Of a stretch of 40,906 bases of DNA, positions 7,075 to 17,159 are shown in pieces (the stretch's first letter is position 1; every line of letters starts with the position of its first letter). The DNA comes from a virus. The translations under genes were made by a program, and so were the position numbers. The stretch spans positions 1 to 40,906 of IMG/VR virus record IMGVR_UViG_3300014720_000005. One strand, 5' to 3'. The notes beneath the pieces were generated by a model. The model was not told where the DNA came from. It made no database searches and saw nothing but the letters and a program-made list of their open reading frames with translations.

Positions 7075-7296
7075 TTAAAATAGTTTTGTAATAAAAATTA
7101 AACAAGAAGATGTAAGAAAACCTAAAACGGCGGCAACACCGTACACATAAGATTTAGAATTTTCTAATAAACGGATTCTGTTTTCGTATGTTTTTAGTCT
7201 TTCTTCGTGGGACCTGTGCATTTGCAGAAAAGCGTCAAGTTTCCCTTCCAATCTCCCAATAACCAAGATAAGTTCGGCTTCGTTATGAATGTTCAT
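7075..7296 (-). CDS. Coiled-coil single-span membrane protein, holin candidate at T7 17.5 position
   Basis: This 73-residue protein has a heptad-like coiled coil (about residues 8-47, EGKLDAFLQMHRSHEERL), then one hydrophobic span (VYGVAAVLGFLTSSCLIFI) near the C-terminus. That architecture matches the XhlA-type lysis family, in which the coiled coil faces the cytoplasm. It starts two bases after the tail fibre stop, the place of the T7 holin gene 17.5. Another holin-like protein is encoded at 22724-22903, so which one triggers lysis is open. Confidence 0.65.
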   Translation of the reverse strand: MNIHNEAELILVIGRLEGKLDAFLQMHRSHEERLKTYENRIRLLENSKSYVYGVAAVLGFLTSSCLIFITKLF

Positions 7297-7298
7297 TT

Positions 7299-9341
7299 TT
7301 AAATATCAAAAGAGACGGCTAAAGAACAGGTTTGGAAAGAGTTGGTTTGCAACCCAGGTCCTCCTCCCAGTTCAGTCATTGCAACCCCTTTAGCAGCAGT
7401 ATAAATATCTTCGTTATTACCGTTAGTCCAAAGATAATCGTAACCTGTGTATGTTCCGTCGGGCGGCGTTACACTACTGCCAACAACAAGAGTGTAAAGA
7501 CGCCTAAACCCCCCGTTAAGATAGATAGGCGTATTTGCTTGACTTAATGAGACAGTTACAACCCCCGTGTTTGACATTACTTTGCCACAAGTAGGCTTTA
7601 CGTCAAAATCGCCGTTTTCCATTGTCTGCATGTTATTGGGCAAGAAGTACCCCAAGTTTCCTTGCGGATTTTCAAAATGATTTACAATATCCAATACCGA
7701 ATGAGATTTAAATTGCCATGTAGTTCTATTGTTTGTAACCGCAATAAAATCTGCTTGCCCAAACAGCCTAAAATTGACCTCAGAAAATTGCTCCGCGGAA
7801 GGACTGGTACCCCATTTAGGAACCTTAACTCCTGCTTCAATGTCAACTTGTCCAAACGTTCCGTATTGGTCGTTGTTCATCATTTTGAGACTATAACTGT
7901 TCATTAACATAAGGGCTCTAGTGCTGTATAAAGTCCTGGGCCTGAAAACCGGACAAACATTAGGACTTCGCCGCACCAAACCTAATTCTTGAAAATAGTC
8001 TTGAGAGTTTCCTCCTGACGAATAGTCGCCCAAATATCTCCAAGGGGCTGCCGGGCTAATTCCCCCAGTCCCTCCCCCACCGGAAACGCAAGGACCTTGG
8101 ACAATAGTACCGCCGTTGCCTCCGTTAAGATACAGCCCATAAACCCAACCGTTTTGATAAAGCGCGTTGGCTGTTATAGAATTTGCGGTTTCATAATAAA
8201 AACTAACGCTAAATTTTCTACACCCTTCAGGAATTTGGATTCCGCTGTTCACGCTGGCATGAAGACCCTGGGAAAATCCTGGGGTAGCAACGATAGATTC
8301 ACTTATTTCTACATTAGACGCCCACGAATCTGTGAGAGTTTCTCCGCTTCCGATACTCCAAGTCCTATTTTGGCGAGCAACGCTTACAAAATTATTCCTA
8401 ATATCCGAAGGAGCCGTTACTTTTAATAAATTAGAGCAGGGGGCGTTTATGGGTTCAAAATCCGCTGCCTGGGCGCTTTCGGTTAAATTTCCAAATATAG
8501 TATTCGGTCCCGCATTATCAAAAATAAGAGCGCTAAGTTGACTGCTGTTGTTTGCGGTAAGTAAACTTAAACCAAACGTAGTACATGGCCTTTCTTGTAC
8601 GTCGCCGTGATCGGATTCAGGATTGCATAAAATTTTATTTCCGGAGACGTTTTGAATTTTACTATAAGTTACGGCATCGTTAGCAATCTTAGCATTAGTT
8701 ACAGCCGAGCTAGCTAATTTATCTGAGGTTACTGCCGAGGACGTAATTGTACGCTCGCTCACAGCTGAGTTGGCTAATTTAGGTTCTGTTACTGCCCCTG
8801 CCGCAATTGTTCGGGTGCTTACAGCTGAGTCGGCTAGTTTGGGTTCTGTTACCGCCGAAGCTGCAATTTTTAGGGCGCTTACAGCTGAGTCGGCTAGTTT
8901 GGGTTCTGTTACACAGCCGTCCGATAAATGAAAAGTTTCTACTTCTCCAGGCCCAAGAACTTGGCTCGATAAATCGCCAACCTCTTGGATAATGTGCAAA
9001 AGACCCTGTACGCTTTTATTTAAGTCCGCACCCGTTAAAATAGATCCATCATTAAAAACAACAATATTTCCTCTAAAATCAGATACTGTATTTGGAGTCT
9101 GTCTTACAATTGAAACAACTATACCGCTTGCGGGGGCAGTTACCAGTCTAATTTTGGGGTTAATGGTATTTAAATCAAGAAAAGTAAAATTTAGTTCCGG
9201 TTCCCCATCTAAAAATACCTTAATAAAACTTGTGCTTACATACCCATCAATTGCGGAAAACGAAAAGTCGGTTTGAGATCCGTTGGCTGTAAATTGTACA
9301 AAACTTAATGGGTCGTCGCTTAAAAGATCTTTAGTTGACAT
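7299..9341 (-). CDS. Tail fibre protein (T7 gp17-like N-terminus)
   Basis: This 680-residue receptor-binding fibre begins with the conserved virion-attachment domain of T7 tail fibres (VQFTANGSQTDFSFSAIDGY, about residues 15-34). About residues 140-230 hold a run of near-20-residue repeats built on AVTEPKLADSAVS, a typical trimeric fibre shaft. The C-terminal 400 residues are beta-rich with Gly/Asn loops and should carry receptor specificity. The gene follows the gp16-like gene, as in T7, and is longer than T7 gp17 (553). Confidence 0.9.
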   Translation of the reverse strand: MSTKDLLSDDPLSFVQFTANGSQTDFSFSAIDGYVSTSFIKVFLDGEPELNFTFLDLNTINPKIRLVTAPASGIVVSIVRQTPNTVSDFRGNIVVFNDGSILTGADLNKSVQGLLHIIQEVGDLSSQVLGPGEVETFHLSDGCVTEPKLADSAVSALKIAASAVTEPKLADSAVSTRTIAAGAVTEPKLANSAVSERTITSSAVTSDKLASSAVTNAKIANDAVTYSKIQNVSGNKILCNPESDHGDVQERPCTTFGLSLLTANNSSQLSALIFDNAGPNTIFGNLTESAQAADFEPINAPCSNLLKVTAPSDIRNNFVSVARQNRTWSIGSGETLTDSWASNVEISESIVATPGFSQGLHASVNSGIQIPEGCRKFSVSFYYETANSITANALYQNGWVYGLYLNGGNGGTIVQGPCVSGGGGTGGISPAAPWRYLGDYSSGGNSQDYFQELGLVRRSPNVCPVFRPRTLYSTRALMLMNSYSLKMMNNDQYGTFGQVDIEAGVKVPKWGTSPSAEQFSEVNFRLFGQADFIAVTNNRTTWQFKSHSVLDIVNHFENPQGNLGYFLPNNMQTMENGDFDVKPTCGKVMSNTGVVTVSLSQANTPIYLNGGFRRLYTLVVGSSVTPPDGTYTGYDYLWTNGNNEDIYTAAKGVAMTELGGGPGLQTNSFQTCSLAVSFDI
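8690..8915 (-). repeat. 60-bp in-frame repeats in tail fibre shaft
   Basis: The block acagctgagtcggctagttt recurs near 8761, 8821 and 8881 at exact 60-base steps, and more diverged copies continue towards 8690. Each encodes about 20 residues (AVTEPKLADSAVS plus a variable half). The two copies nearest the N-terminus are almost identical in DNA, which suggests recent expansion. Confidence 0.85.
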
Positions 9342-9368
9342 AATAGTTTTTATTCCTTAGAAAAAGTT

Positions 9369-12300
9369 TTATTTAAAATATGAAAGGGGGTCGTAATCTT
9401 TTTTGAGCGCCGAACCCCGTGGTTGTTCTTCCCTAAGTCCTTCCCTGAGCGCAGGCGCAACAAAAGCATCAAATACTTCTTTAACTCCTATAAGATTAGG
9501 TACAAAAGTTTGTTCTGCCTTTTTTTGCTCGGTTAGGGTCCACTCTTTACCCATGGGCCAGGAAGGAGCAATTGCGTGTATTCCGGCTCGGGATGCGTTG
9601 TCAACGGTCTCGGCTGTATTCTTAAGAAGAAGGCCGGTTGGCCCTAAGACATCAAAGATGCTTCCTTGGCGAGCCCCATAACTATAGGGGTTGCCGAAAA
9701 GAGGGTCGGGATCAACAAAACTAGTCCATACGGGATCTATAAAATAAGTGCTGATTCCGGTTTCGATAGGACCAACCCACGCTGCTTTTACAATACCAGT
9801 CGGAGACAGGTTTTCTTCCAAGGCCTCTAAGGTCTTTCTGTCCGCCCCCGCTATTTTCGCCGTTTCATAGGCAGCGTAGTTTTTGGCGGTAAGAACAATA
9901 GAGCTTAAAATTGCAACATTTAAATATTCTTTACCGACCGCCAGCGCGTCTCCATGCATGGCTCTTTGGGTGTTTGCAAGTAAGAAATTATCAACCCCCT
10001 TCAAATTAAATGTCTTGAATTGTAATAGTGTGCGGCCAAGCCACGAAAACATGTGGTCGGCAAAATCTCCGCGAGTCGGAACCGATTGAATTTTTGTATT
10101 AATAAAACGATATGCAAAATTTTCAAGCAATTTTTCTTTGAAAGGGTCGGCTTTTCCACCAAGACTAATAACCCTCGGGCCTAAGAAAGTATCTGTAACA
10201 ACTCCATTTTTATTAACATAATTAATCAGGGCGTCGTACTGAATTTCCGTTATTCCCAATAAATTTAATTGAGCCGGTTTAAGCCTAAACGAAGGCTTTA
10301 CGGCGTCATAGAGGTGTTGGATAAGAGTAGCGCCAGTCCACACTTGGGAAAAGCTTGTAACAGCGGGAAGCAAAGTAATATCAGAGTAGACATCGGATAC
10401 TTTTGTAAGTTTTTGACCAAATTTGTCAAGCTTACCTAAACCGCTTGCTTCAAAAGAATCGGGAGTATGTCTATTTAATCTAAGAACTCGCCCCACGGCG
10501 GGAGAAAACATAGCCTCAACCATTGAAGCAGCGTTTTTATTTGTTGTAGACATTGATCGCCAATTCAACAACATTTCTTGTAAAACAGGCATTTGCTTTA
10601 TCGCCGAGGATAGCCCAAGAGATCCAAACGTTCTTGCGCTTTCTGTAACGCCTGCTAACTGAAACTTTCCTCCAAACCTAAGATACGAAAGAATTCCACC
10701 AATACCTACTAGCTTATCCATAATACTAGGATTGCCCACAACAGGCTCAAATCTTAAATAACCAACTAACGAGTTTATGGCTTTTTCTTCTACAGAACCG
10801 TTTTTTAAAGTGGGTCCTAACGCATACTCGCTTTGTTGTCTTGAGCTTTTTAAGAACCCTATAATTTGATCAATTCCCGTAAATTTATCAACAGGATTAC
10901 CAGCAGCGTCTTGCATTCTAACGCCGCTTCTAGTTAACAAGCTAGAAAACTCTGTTAAAAAATCAGCCTCATTAATAGCTCCCTGTACAGACGTAAAATA
11001 TTTCTTTAGAACAAAAGAAAGATCGGTCTCCCTTAAATCACCAAGAGACATAGACTTTTTGCCCAAAGAGAAAAAGTCTTGAGTTAGGGGGATTTCGACT
11101 TCTCTATCGAGAATAGTTCTGTTTATTCCGAACGGAGTAGGCGATCCGCCCGTTTCTTTTAGGGGAGATGCGATTTTTTGCATTGCGGCTATAAGATCGT
11201 CATCTGTTGTCGTAAAAGGTTTTGTAACAGCATATTCAGAAAGATCTGATAAACGGTTTGCTAAGATTTTAGCGGCTTCGGCGGCGTCATCAAAAACAAA
11301 CATTTGTTGACCCAGAGTAACCGTTCTCTTTCCGTCATTAGTTGTTCCAAAAGCTTTTAATAGGAGATTTTCTAAAGCTAAACGGCCTTCCGCTGTTTGT
11401 GCTAAAAATCTAATTCGATCCCACTTCCAAATCCAGGGACTATAATTTAAAATATTAGAATTTTTAAACCCCGGGATTCCCTTTTCAAAAGCCTCATTTG
11501 CAAAATACCTAAGTTCTTCTCTAATTTTCTTACCGGCATTAATAGCATTAATACTTAATCCCGTTTCTTCGCCCGTGTCTAAAAACCTTAAAACTTGTTT
11601 TTGAAATTTGTCTTCAAAAAGTGGGTCTGCCTTTTTTGCACTTATAAGGCTAGCCCTAGCCCCAAAAGAAACTTCCAGTTCGCCAGAAGCTTCTTGTAAA
11701 AGCCCCCGTTGGAACGCTCTTTCGGTTCTAGTCAGAGTTTTGTTTAACGCCTGCTGGCCCGACTCTCCAATAGTCATACCCTGAGCTGTACGCAGCCACC
11801 TAGACGCATGTTTAGACATGAATCCGACAGCTCTAATTGCAGAATTTTCGCTTCCTAAAAGAACAGCAGCTTGATTCAAATGGTCGCTTATTCCAAAAGG
11901 AAGACGGCTTCCAAACCCTTCCGATTTCGGTATGTCCGCTAAAGTAAGGCCCACCACATTTGAGTTTCCAGCAAGCCCCAACGATCTTATGGCGCTTACA
12001 GAAAAAGACAGTAAATTAATTCGTTCCAAAGCAGCATCGTAAATAGCAATTTGCCGGTCTGCTGGAACGTGTTTGTTGATAATCCTGGCCATTCCCGCTC
12101 TTATTGCGTTTTCGTCCGGCATTGCCCCAAATTGGGCTCCTTGCCTAGTCATCCTCCCCAACGAAACAGTTTCTTCCAACACCGATTTAAACAAGTCAAA
12201 AGAAATGGGTTTTGAGGATCTTGCAGAAATTTCTGAAAGCGCAGAAAACACAGGAAGTCCTTGTAATCCTGATTTATCGTTAAACCAAGCCACAAAGTTT

Positions 12301-13661
12301 GCGGTTCCGTTGCTTTTAAGACGAGCAAGCTCTTTACCTTCGGCGGTTAGAAGTTTGTCTCGGGCAACTGAAAATTGTTCAAACAAATTATAAAACAAAG
12401 ATGTAAAATCGTTCGATTGGGGCGCCGAGCCGAATTCCAAAGATAAAGCAGCTCTTAGGTTTTGTGTCGCCGCAATCCTTGCTTCCTGGGAACCGTAAAA
12501 AATATCTTTTAAATACTCTAGTTGTTGAGCCACCGGCCTAAAAGCAGGATTTTTTACAAGCCTTCTCCCTTTTTTTGTTGTGGGGGGAACTAACCAACTG
12601 TAGGTCCACCCCGTTTGGCTATCGCCGACCCTAAAAGCATTCGATGCCAACCGTTGGGAAACACCGTCTTCAATGGCGTTTCTTAAAATTCTTCGTCCCA
12701 ACACCGCGTTTATGCTGCCCCCAAGCACAGAGCCAAATAATGCGGAGTTTAAAAAATCATACGAACTGTATTCGTCTAGGGGGTCTGCTCCTGCTCTAGC
12801 CGCATCATATAAAATTGTTTCTACAGCTCCTACAGCCGCCCCGCGCGCAAATAAACCGGACCTACTCATTTTTGCTGCCAGTCCTGCGGCTTCTTCGCCT
12901 AATTTGGAAGTCTGCCAAAGACCTCTTGCGGTTGCCGATCTGGATACCAAATCAGCCATTGTTCCTATTCTCATTGACGATCCCGCCAAAGCAATAGGCA
13001 AGCTAACTTCCGAAGCAACCATGAACGAGCCAATATCGGCAGATTTTCCTAACGCGCCCGGCCCCAAAAAAGGAAAATCGGAGGAGAAAAAGCTTGTGTC
13101 GATTGTCCCATCCGCAGCCATTTCTCTAAGCCGAACTTCCATTAAACGTTCTAAATAACTGGCGTAATTAGGAGCCGAAAATAAATATTGTTGGACTTCG
13201 AAACTAAATGCAGCTGTTTCTTTTGCTATAGTTTCCGTGTTGTTGTTGGGATTGAGCGCATAATTTTTCTTGGGAAGCGGATTATTAGAAAGAGAACCAA
13301 AACTGCTTTCCCATTCCAAAACTCTTTTTTCGTTTCCGGGTATATTTAAAGGTTCCGGATTTCCCGACGACTGAATTGGAATGGTAATAAGATCGTTAAT
13401 TGTTCTTGCGGCATAAGCAGGAAGTTGTCCTCCAACCAACGAATCAAGTTGTGAGCCTGCAAATCTTGCAATCTCATCGTCAAGCAATTCTCTTTTTTCG
13501 GGATCGTCTTTTAAAGAACTTTTATAAAGCTGTTCGTTTCGTTTTTGTTTCTCTAAAGAAGACAAACCCAAGCCTGTTCCTGGTGGAATATATTGTGGAA
13601 CAACACCCTCATTACTTTGAGGAATAATATTGTTGTCGGTCCCTTCAGGCTGGTTTAGCAT
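9369..13661 (-). CDS. Internal virion protein D (T7 gp16-like), DNA ejection channel
   Basis: At 1430 residues this is the largest gene, followed directly by the tail fibre gene as in T7. In T7, gp14, gp15 and gp16 leave the capsid and form the trans-envelope DNA channel. A long helical body is predicted, with Gly/Ala-rich hydrophobic helices (for instance around GSVLGGSINAVLG). I see no clear transglycosylase motif at the N-terminus, unlike T7 gp16. The N-terminus is Pro/Gln/Asn-rich and looks flexible. Assignment rests on size, position and composition. Confidence 0.85.
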   Translation of the reverse strand: MLNQPEGTDNNIIPQSNEGVVPQYIPPGTGLGLSSLEKQKRNEQLYKSSLKDDPEKRELLDDEIARFAGSQLDSLVGGQLPAYAARTINDLITIPIQSSGNPEPLNIPGNEKRVLEWESSFGSLSNNPLPKKNYALNPNNNTETIAKETAAFSFEVQQYLFSAPNYASYLERLMEVRLREMAADGTIDTSFFSSDFPFLGPGALGKSADIGSFMVASEVSLPIALAGSSMRIGTMADLVSRSATARGLWQTSKLGEEAAGLAAKMSRSGLFARGAAVGAVETILYDAARAGADPLDEYSSYDFLNSALFGSVLGGSINAVLGRRILRNAIEDGVSQRLASNAFRVGDSQTGWTYSWLVPPTTKKGRRLVKNPAFRPVAQQLEYLKDIFYGSQEARIAATQNLRAALSLEFGSAPQSNDFTSLFYNLFEQFSVARDKLLTAEGKELARLKSNGTANFVAWFNDKSGLQGLPVFSALSEISARSSKPISFDLFKSVLEETVSLGRMTRQGAQFGAMPDENAIRAGMARIINKHVPADRQIAIYDAALERINLLSFSVSAIRSLGLAGNSNVVGLTLADIPKSEGFGSRLPFGISDHLNQAAVLLGSENSAIRAVGFMSKHASRWLRTAQGMTIGESGQQALNKTLTRTERAFQRGLLQEASGELEVSFGARASLISAKKADPLFEDKFQKQVLRFLDTGEETGLSINAINAGKKIREELRYFANEAFEKGIPGFKNSNILNYSPWIWKWDRIRFLAQTAEGRLALENLLLKAFGTTNDGKRTVTLGQQMFVFDDAAEAAKILANRLSDLSEYAVTKPFTTTDDDLIAAMQKIASPLKETGGSPTPFGINRTILDREVEIPLTQDFFSLGKKSMSLGDLRETDLSFVLKKYFTSVQGAINEADFLTEFSSLLTRSGVRMQDAAGNPVDKFTGIDQIIGFLKSSRQQSEYALGPTLKNGSVEEKAINSLVGYLRFEPVVGNPSIMDKLVGIGGILSYLRFGGKFQLAGVTESARTFGSLGLSSAIKQMPVLQEMLLNWRSMSTTNKNAASMVEAMFSPAVGRVLRLNRHTPDSFEASGLGKLDKFGQKLTKVSDVYSDITLLPAVTSFSQVWTGATLIQHLYDAVKPSFRLKPAQLNLLGITEIQYDALINYVNKNGVVTDTFLGPRVISLGGKADPFKEKLLENFAYRFINTKIQSVPTRGDFADHMFSWLGRTLLQFKTFNLKGVDNFLLANTQRAMHGDALAVGKEYLNVAILSSIVLTAKNYAAYETAKIAGADRKTLEALEENLSPTGIVKAAWVGPIETGISTYFIDPVWTSFVDPDPLFGNPYSYGARQGSIFDVLGPTGLLLKNTAETVDNASRAGIHAIAPSWPMGKEWTLTEQKKAEQTFVPNLIGVKEVFDAFVAPALREGLREEQPRGSALKKDYDPLSYFK

Positions 13662-13686
13662 TTATTTTCCTTAAGTATGTCTTGCG

Positions 13687-16416
13687 TTATTCTCTTGGGG
13701 AAGGGGGAGTGTAGAGGGGAATTGCTGGCCACGTTACGTTACGATAAAATTCTCCAAACCCTCCCAGCTCCATGGTTGACATTCGAATAAACTCCACTCT
13801 TTGTGTAGAATCAAAATATAAACCTTGAAATTCTTGCAAAGTTATCGGTTTGTCTAAAACAGGAAGACCTTCAGAAGTAATAACCTGATATTTAGTTTGT
13901 CCTTCGGGTGTATCGCCAAAATTGTTTTCTGGGTAAAGCTCTACAGCCAAACTTAATTTTTTGAGACCCTTAAATTGGGGGTGGTATTTAAAAACTAATT
14001 CAACAAAACTTTTTGCTTCCGCGGCACTCGGAAAAATAGCCTTGTTTGTTTGCGCGTCTCGCATGACAAAAGCAGAAGTAAGTTCACTTGTTTTTACATA
14101 ACCACCATTAATTAGAGTAAACTCCTTGTTCCATTCGTCCATTGCATTGTCTACCCATTCATCAACACTCTGATCCCACACCTCGTAGCCCCATTGGCTT
14201 GTCATGTGGAGAAACATATCTACATGCCTATCAATTAAATCTTTATTAACATCTTTTAATTTTTGATATGTTAACTGTTTAAACGCTTCTCTGTTCTCAA
14301 GGCTAAATACGGTTTTTGTGGCGTTTGTATAAACGTTTGCGCCTGCTCTTTGTAGGTCGCCCTGCACCGCCATAATAATATCTCTTTCGCTAAAATTACT
14401 ACTTTTGGCTGTTCTTATTAGATTAATAGCTCTTAGAGTATAATCGTAGTTTTGGCTGCTAGATTTTGTCTGTTCAATATCTCTATTATTTAGGTTGGAT
14501 AAAACGTTTACAAGACCGGAAATTACCGGATCTGTACCTGTACTTGCATTAAAATTTCTTGAATAGTTTTCAACTTCTGTAACTAAAGAGTAAAGATCAG
14601 TACCGTTACCTGTATTTATGGCGCTTACGGCTAACATAGAATAGTATTGTTCGGCTATCCTGCTTGCCATACCCCATTCGGCGGTGCCTGTTCGAATATT
14701 TCCCTGATCAATAAGGCCTCTTAATTCTTTGATCCTAGCCCTTGCCCCAGCTTTTATGGGTGCGTAAAGATTTTTCTTAACTTCTTGCTGCCGTACAGGG
14801 TCCAGCTCCGCTAGGACGGCAGACTGATCTACTATGGATTTAAGAGAATCAAACATAGGTTCGGTCGATAACACACGACCCAGATCTCCTATTGAGCTTA
14901 TGGGCTTATCCAACTCTTGCAATATACCATATCCGCCCAAACTAGAAAATTCACGCGTTGCTCTATGTAAGGGGCCGCTATCCTTTGCGTCTTTTATGTT
15001 GGCTTGTAATTTATCTGCCGCTGCGGCCGTTATCTTGAATAGCTCCTCTCGCGACGCAGGAATTAAGCCGTGCTGATTTAATTCGAGATACACGGTATCT
15101 TTTAACGCGTTAACATAATTTACCTCTTCACTTGCTGCTTGATCCGGAGTCATCGATTCGTTATAAAAAACCCTGGTTGCCGCATCTGAAAGTGTATCAG
15201 TAGTTAACTGTACAAGCTCTTCAGTTTTTTGCTGAAGTGCTTGAGCAATCGCCTTCTGACCGTCTGCTCTAAGGGCGGCTTCTGTCGCTAGATTTACAGG
15301 AAGGCGCCGTATCGTGGCTTCGAGCGTTTGCATTGCAGATTCTCTTGCTTGGGGAGTATTGGGGTTTTCTCTAATTTCTCTCTGAAGTTCAGGCAACAGC
15401 CTATCAAACTCTTGTTGTTTTGCCTTAGTATGCTTTTCGTCCCCCGCTTTAATAGCACCCCATTCTTGAGCCACAGCCGCTTTTGCTTCTTGAGTGTCAA
15501 ACAGTAAACCAGAGCCTAACTTTAGGTTGTTCATCAAATATTCTGCTTCTTTAGAATATTCGCCCTGTTTTCGCAACTCAATTATAGAAGAAACAATAGT
15601 TTGATTTAATATTCCTGAACCTAAAACAGCTTCCGAGCCGTCTCTTGTCCACTCTACAAAATCAGAAATACGATCATTAGTGTTGTTTTGTACTTTTAGC
15701 TCGTGTTCGTCGATTAAATTCTGTAACGGCTTTCTAAGCAGGGGCGGCGTGTTTTCCCAAGAGGCAAAATCAAGGGTTGGTTCTTCTAGATTTTGGACAA
15801 GCTCTAATACCTTAGCTTCTACGCCCCCCACGACTAAATCAAATCGTCGTTTAGTAACCTCGTTTTCGTGAGCCAAACCCAGTTGAGGAATGGCTGAATC
15901 AAAAGTTTCGTGGAAACCCCGGCTTAAAAACACAGAATCTCTAAACGTTGCTTCTTTGTTTGCAACAAAAGAAGAGGCCAAAGCATCAAAGGCGTTTCGA
16001 TCTTTAAAGAATTCGGGGTTTTCTAAAGCTTGTTTGTTGTATAACTGTTGAAATTCTACCCGTGCTTTTTGTCCCTCCATAATACCGCTGGCTTCTTGGG
16101 CTCCTAAAGCTAACCAGGGATTTTCTGAAGGTTTGATTTTCCCTTCTTTAATCAAATCAATGTATGTTTTTTGATTCTGTCTTACTAAATCTTTTCCTGC
16201 CTCAAAATCTTCTTTGTTCCAATCTTCCTTGAGATTACCGGCAAGTCGTGCGGCCGAAACGGATAGATTAGAAAAAGCGTCGCTAAATTCTAAAGCCAAG
16301 CGAACTTGCTGTTCATCGTATAATTCAAGACCGGCTGTAGACGTTGTTCCCGGAGCTACATATGTGTTTACCGGTTTAGCGGAAACAATAATTGGGGGGG
16401 TGTTGTTTAAAGCCAT
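13687..16416 (-). CDS. Internal virion protein C (T7 gp15-like)
   Basis: This 909-residue protein is almost entirely helical, with charged repeats (Glu, Gln and Lys rich), and lies between gp14-like and gp16-like genes. In T7, gp15 forms the periplasmic tube of the ejection conduit. The N-terminus is disordered and Pro/Thr-rich. It is longer than T7 gp15 (747). The ATG at 16416 has no obvious Shine-Dalgarno but follows the gp14-like stop by 12 bases, so translation probably depends on coupling. Confidence 0.85.
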   Translation of the reverse strand: MALNNTPPIIVSAKPVNTYVAPGTTSTAGLELYDEQQVRLALEFSDAFSNLSVSAARLAGNLKEDWNKEDFEAGKDLVRQNQKTYIDLIKEGKIKPSENPWLALGAQEASGIMEGQKARVEFQQLYNKQALENPEFFKDRNAFDALASSFVANKEATFRDSVFLSRGFHETFDSAIPQLGLAHENEVTKRRFDLVVGGVEAKVLELVQNLEEPTLDFASWENTPPLLRKPLQNLIDEHELKVQNNTNDRISDFVEWTRDGSEAVLGSGILNQTIVSSIIELRKQGEYSKEAEYLMNNLKLGSGLLFDTQEAKAAVAQEWGAIKAGDEKHTKAKQQEFDRLLPELQREIRENPNTPQARESAMQTLEATIRRLPVNLATEAALRADGQKAIAQALQQKTEELVQLTTDTLSDAATRVFYNESMTPDQAASEEVNYVNALKDTVYLELNQHGLIPASREELFKITAAAADKLQANIKDAKDSGPLHRATREFSSLGGYGILQELDKPISSIGDLGRVLSTEPMFDSLKSIVDQSAVLAELDPVRQQEVKKNLYAPIKAGARARIKELRGLIDQGNIRTGTAEWGMASRIAEQYYSMLAVSAINTGNGTDLYSLVTEVENYSRNFNASTGTDPVISGLVNVLSNLNNRDIEQTKSSSQNYDYTLRAINLIRTAKSSNFSERDIIMAVQGDLQRAGANVYTNATKTVFSLENREAFKQLTYQKLKDVNKDLIDRHVDMFLHMTSQWGYEVWDQSVDEWVDNAMDEWNKEFTLINGGYVKTSELTSAFVMRDAQTNKAIFPSAAEAKSFVELVFKYHPQFKGLKKLSLAVELYPENNFGDTPEGQTKYQVITSEGLPVLDKPITLQEFQGLYFDSTQRVEFIRMSTMELGGFGEFYRNVTWPAIPLYTPPSPRE

Positions 16417-16428
16417 TAGTAAATTTTC

Positions 16429-17151
16429 TTAGTACCCCGGCCATTGAACGGGGGTGTAAAATTGATTTCCTGAAGCAGTTGCAGAAGCGGATCCTGTTTG
16501 ACCATAGCCGGAAGCAAACGGCGTTAGAGCGCCGAATACAGAAATACCAGTTGTTACGCCATTCATAATGCTGGTCCAGGGGCTTACAATAGCAGCCGGG
16601 GGCAGAGGCGACGGATAACCGCTATTGATAATAGACTGTCCTCTAGAATAAATAGCTTGAGCTTCCATAGAGGACTGTCGATAAAGGGAGCTTCTGTTTC
16701 TTTCTGCGGTTGCATCAAAGAGTCCTAGTTTAGCTTCGAATTGATTGTGCAACATGAATGCGCTGTTTCCCTCAACCCCCAAAGACGCTAATTGAGCCCG
16801 GGCTATTCCCTGAGCGGCTCGCGCTTCGTTGGTTACGCCGTAAAGCTCTCGCCTAATGGCATCGTTTTGCTGTATTCTTTGCAGGGTAAGAGCATCAACT
16901 TGGTTTGCAACGTCTCTTTCCACCCCCTCAATAGTTTGCTCATATTGTTTTTCCTGCGAGATTCGTAGTTCTTCTCTATATCTGTTTTGTTCTTGGGCAG
17001 CGTTTGCTTGTGCGTCATAAGCTACAAAGGCGCTAGAAGCACCGGCTACAACGGATCCAACAACTAACGTTCCTACTGCGGCTGCTTGTAAAGCACTAGC
17101 TCCCGCAGGCAGCAGCAGAGCCCCAAGGGGGGCAAGAAAAGGTAGGCACAT
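16429..17151 (-). CDS. Internal virion protein B (T7 gp14-like)
   Basis: This 240-residue protein starts with a hydrophobic, Ala/Gly/Leu-rich segment (residues 5-45) and continues with a long amphipathic helix (YREELRISQEKQYEQ onward) ending in a Gly/Ser/Pro-rich tail. That pattern matches T7 gp14, which forms the outer-membrane pore after ejection. It sits between the gp13-like and gp15-like genes. T7 gp14 has 196 residues. Confidence 0.85.
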   Translation of the reverse strand: MCLPFLAPLGALLLPAGASALQAAAVGTLVVGSVVAGASSAFVAYDAQANAAQEQNRYREELRISQEKQYEQTIEGVERDVANQVDALTLQRIQQNDAIRRELYGVTNEARAAQGIARAQLASLGVEGNSAFMLHNQFEAKLGLFDATAERNRSSLYRQSSMEAQAIYSRGQSIINSGYPSPLPPAAIVSPWTSIMNGVTTGISVFGALTPFASGYGQTGSASATASGNQFYTPVQWPGY

Positions 17152-17159
17152 TTGTTTTT

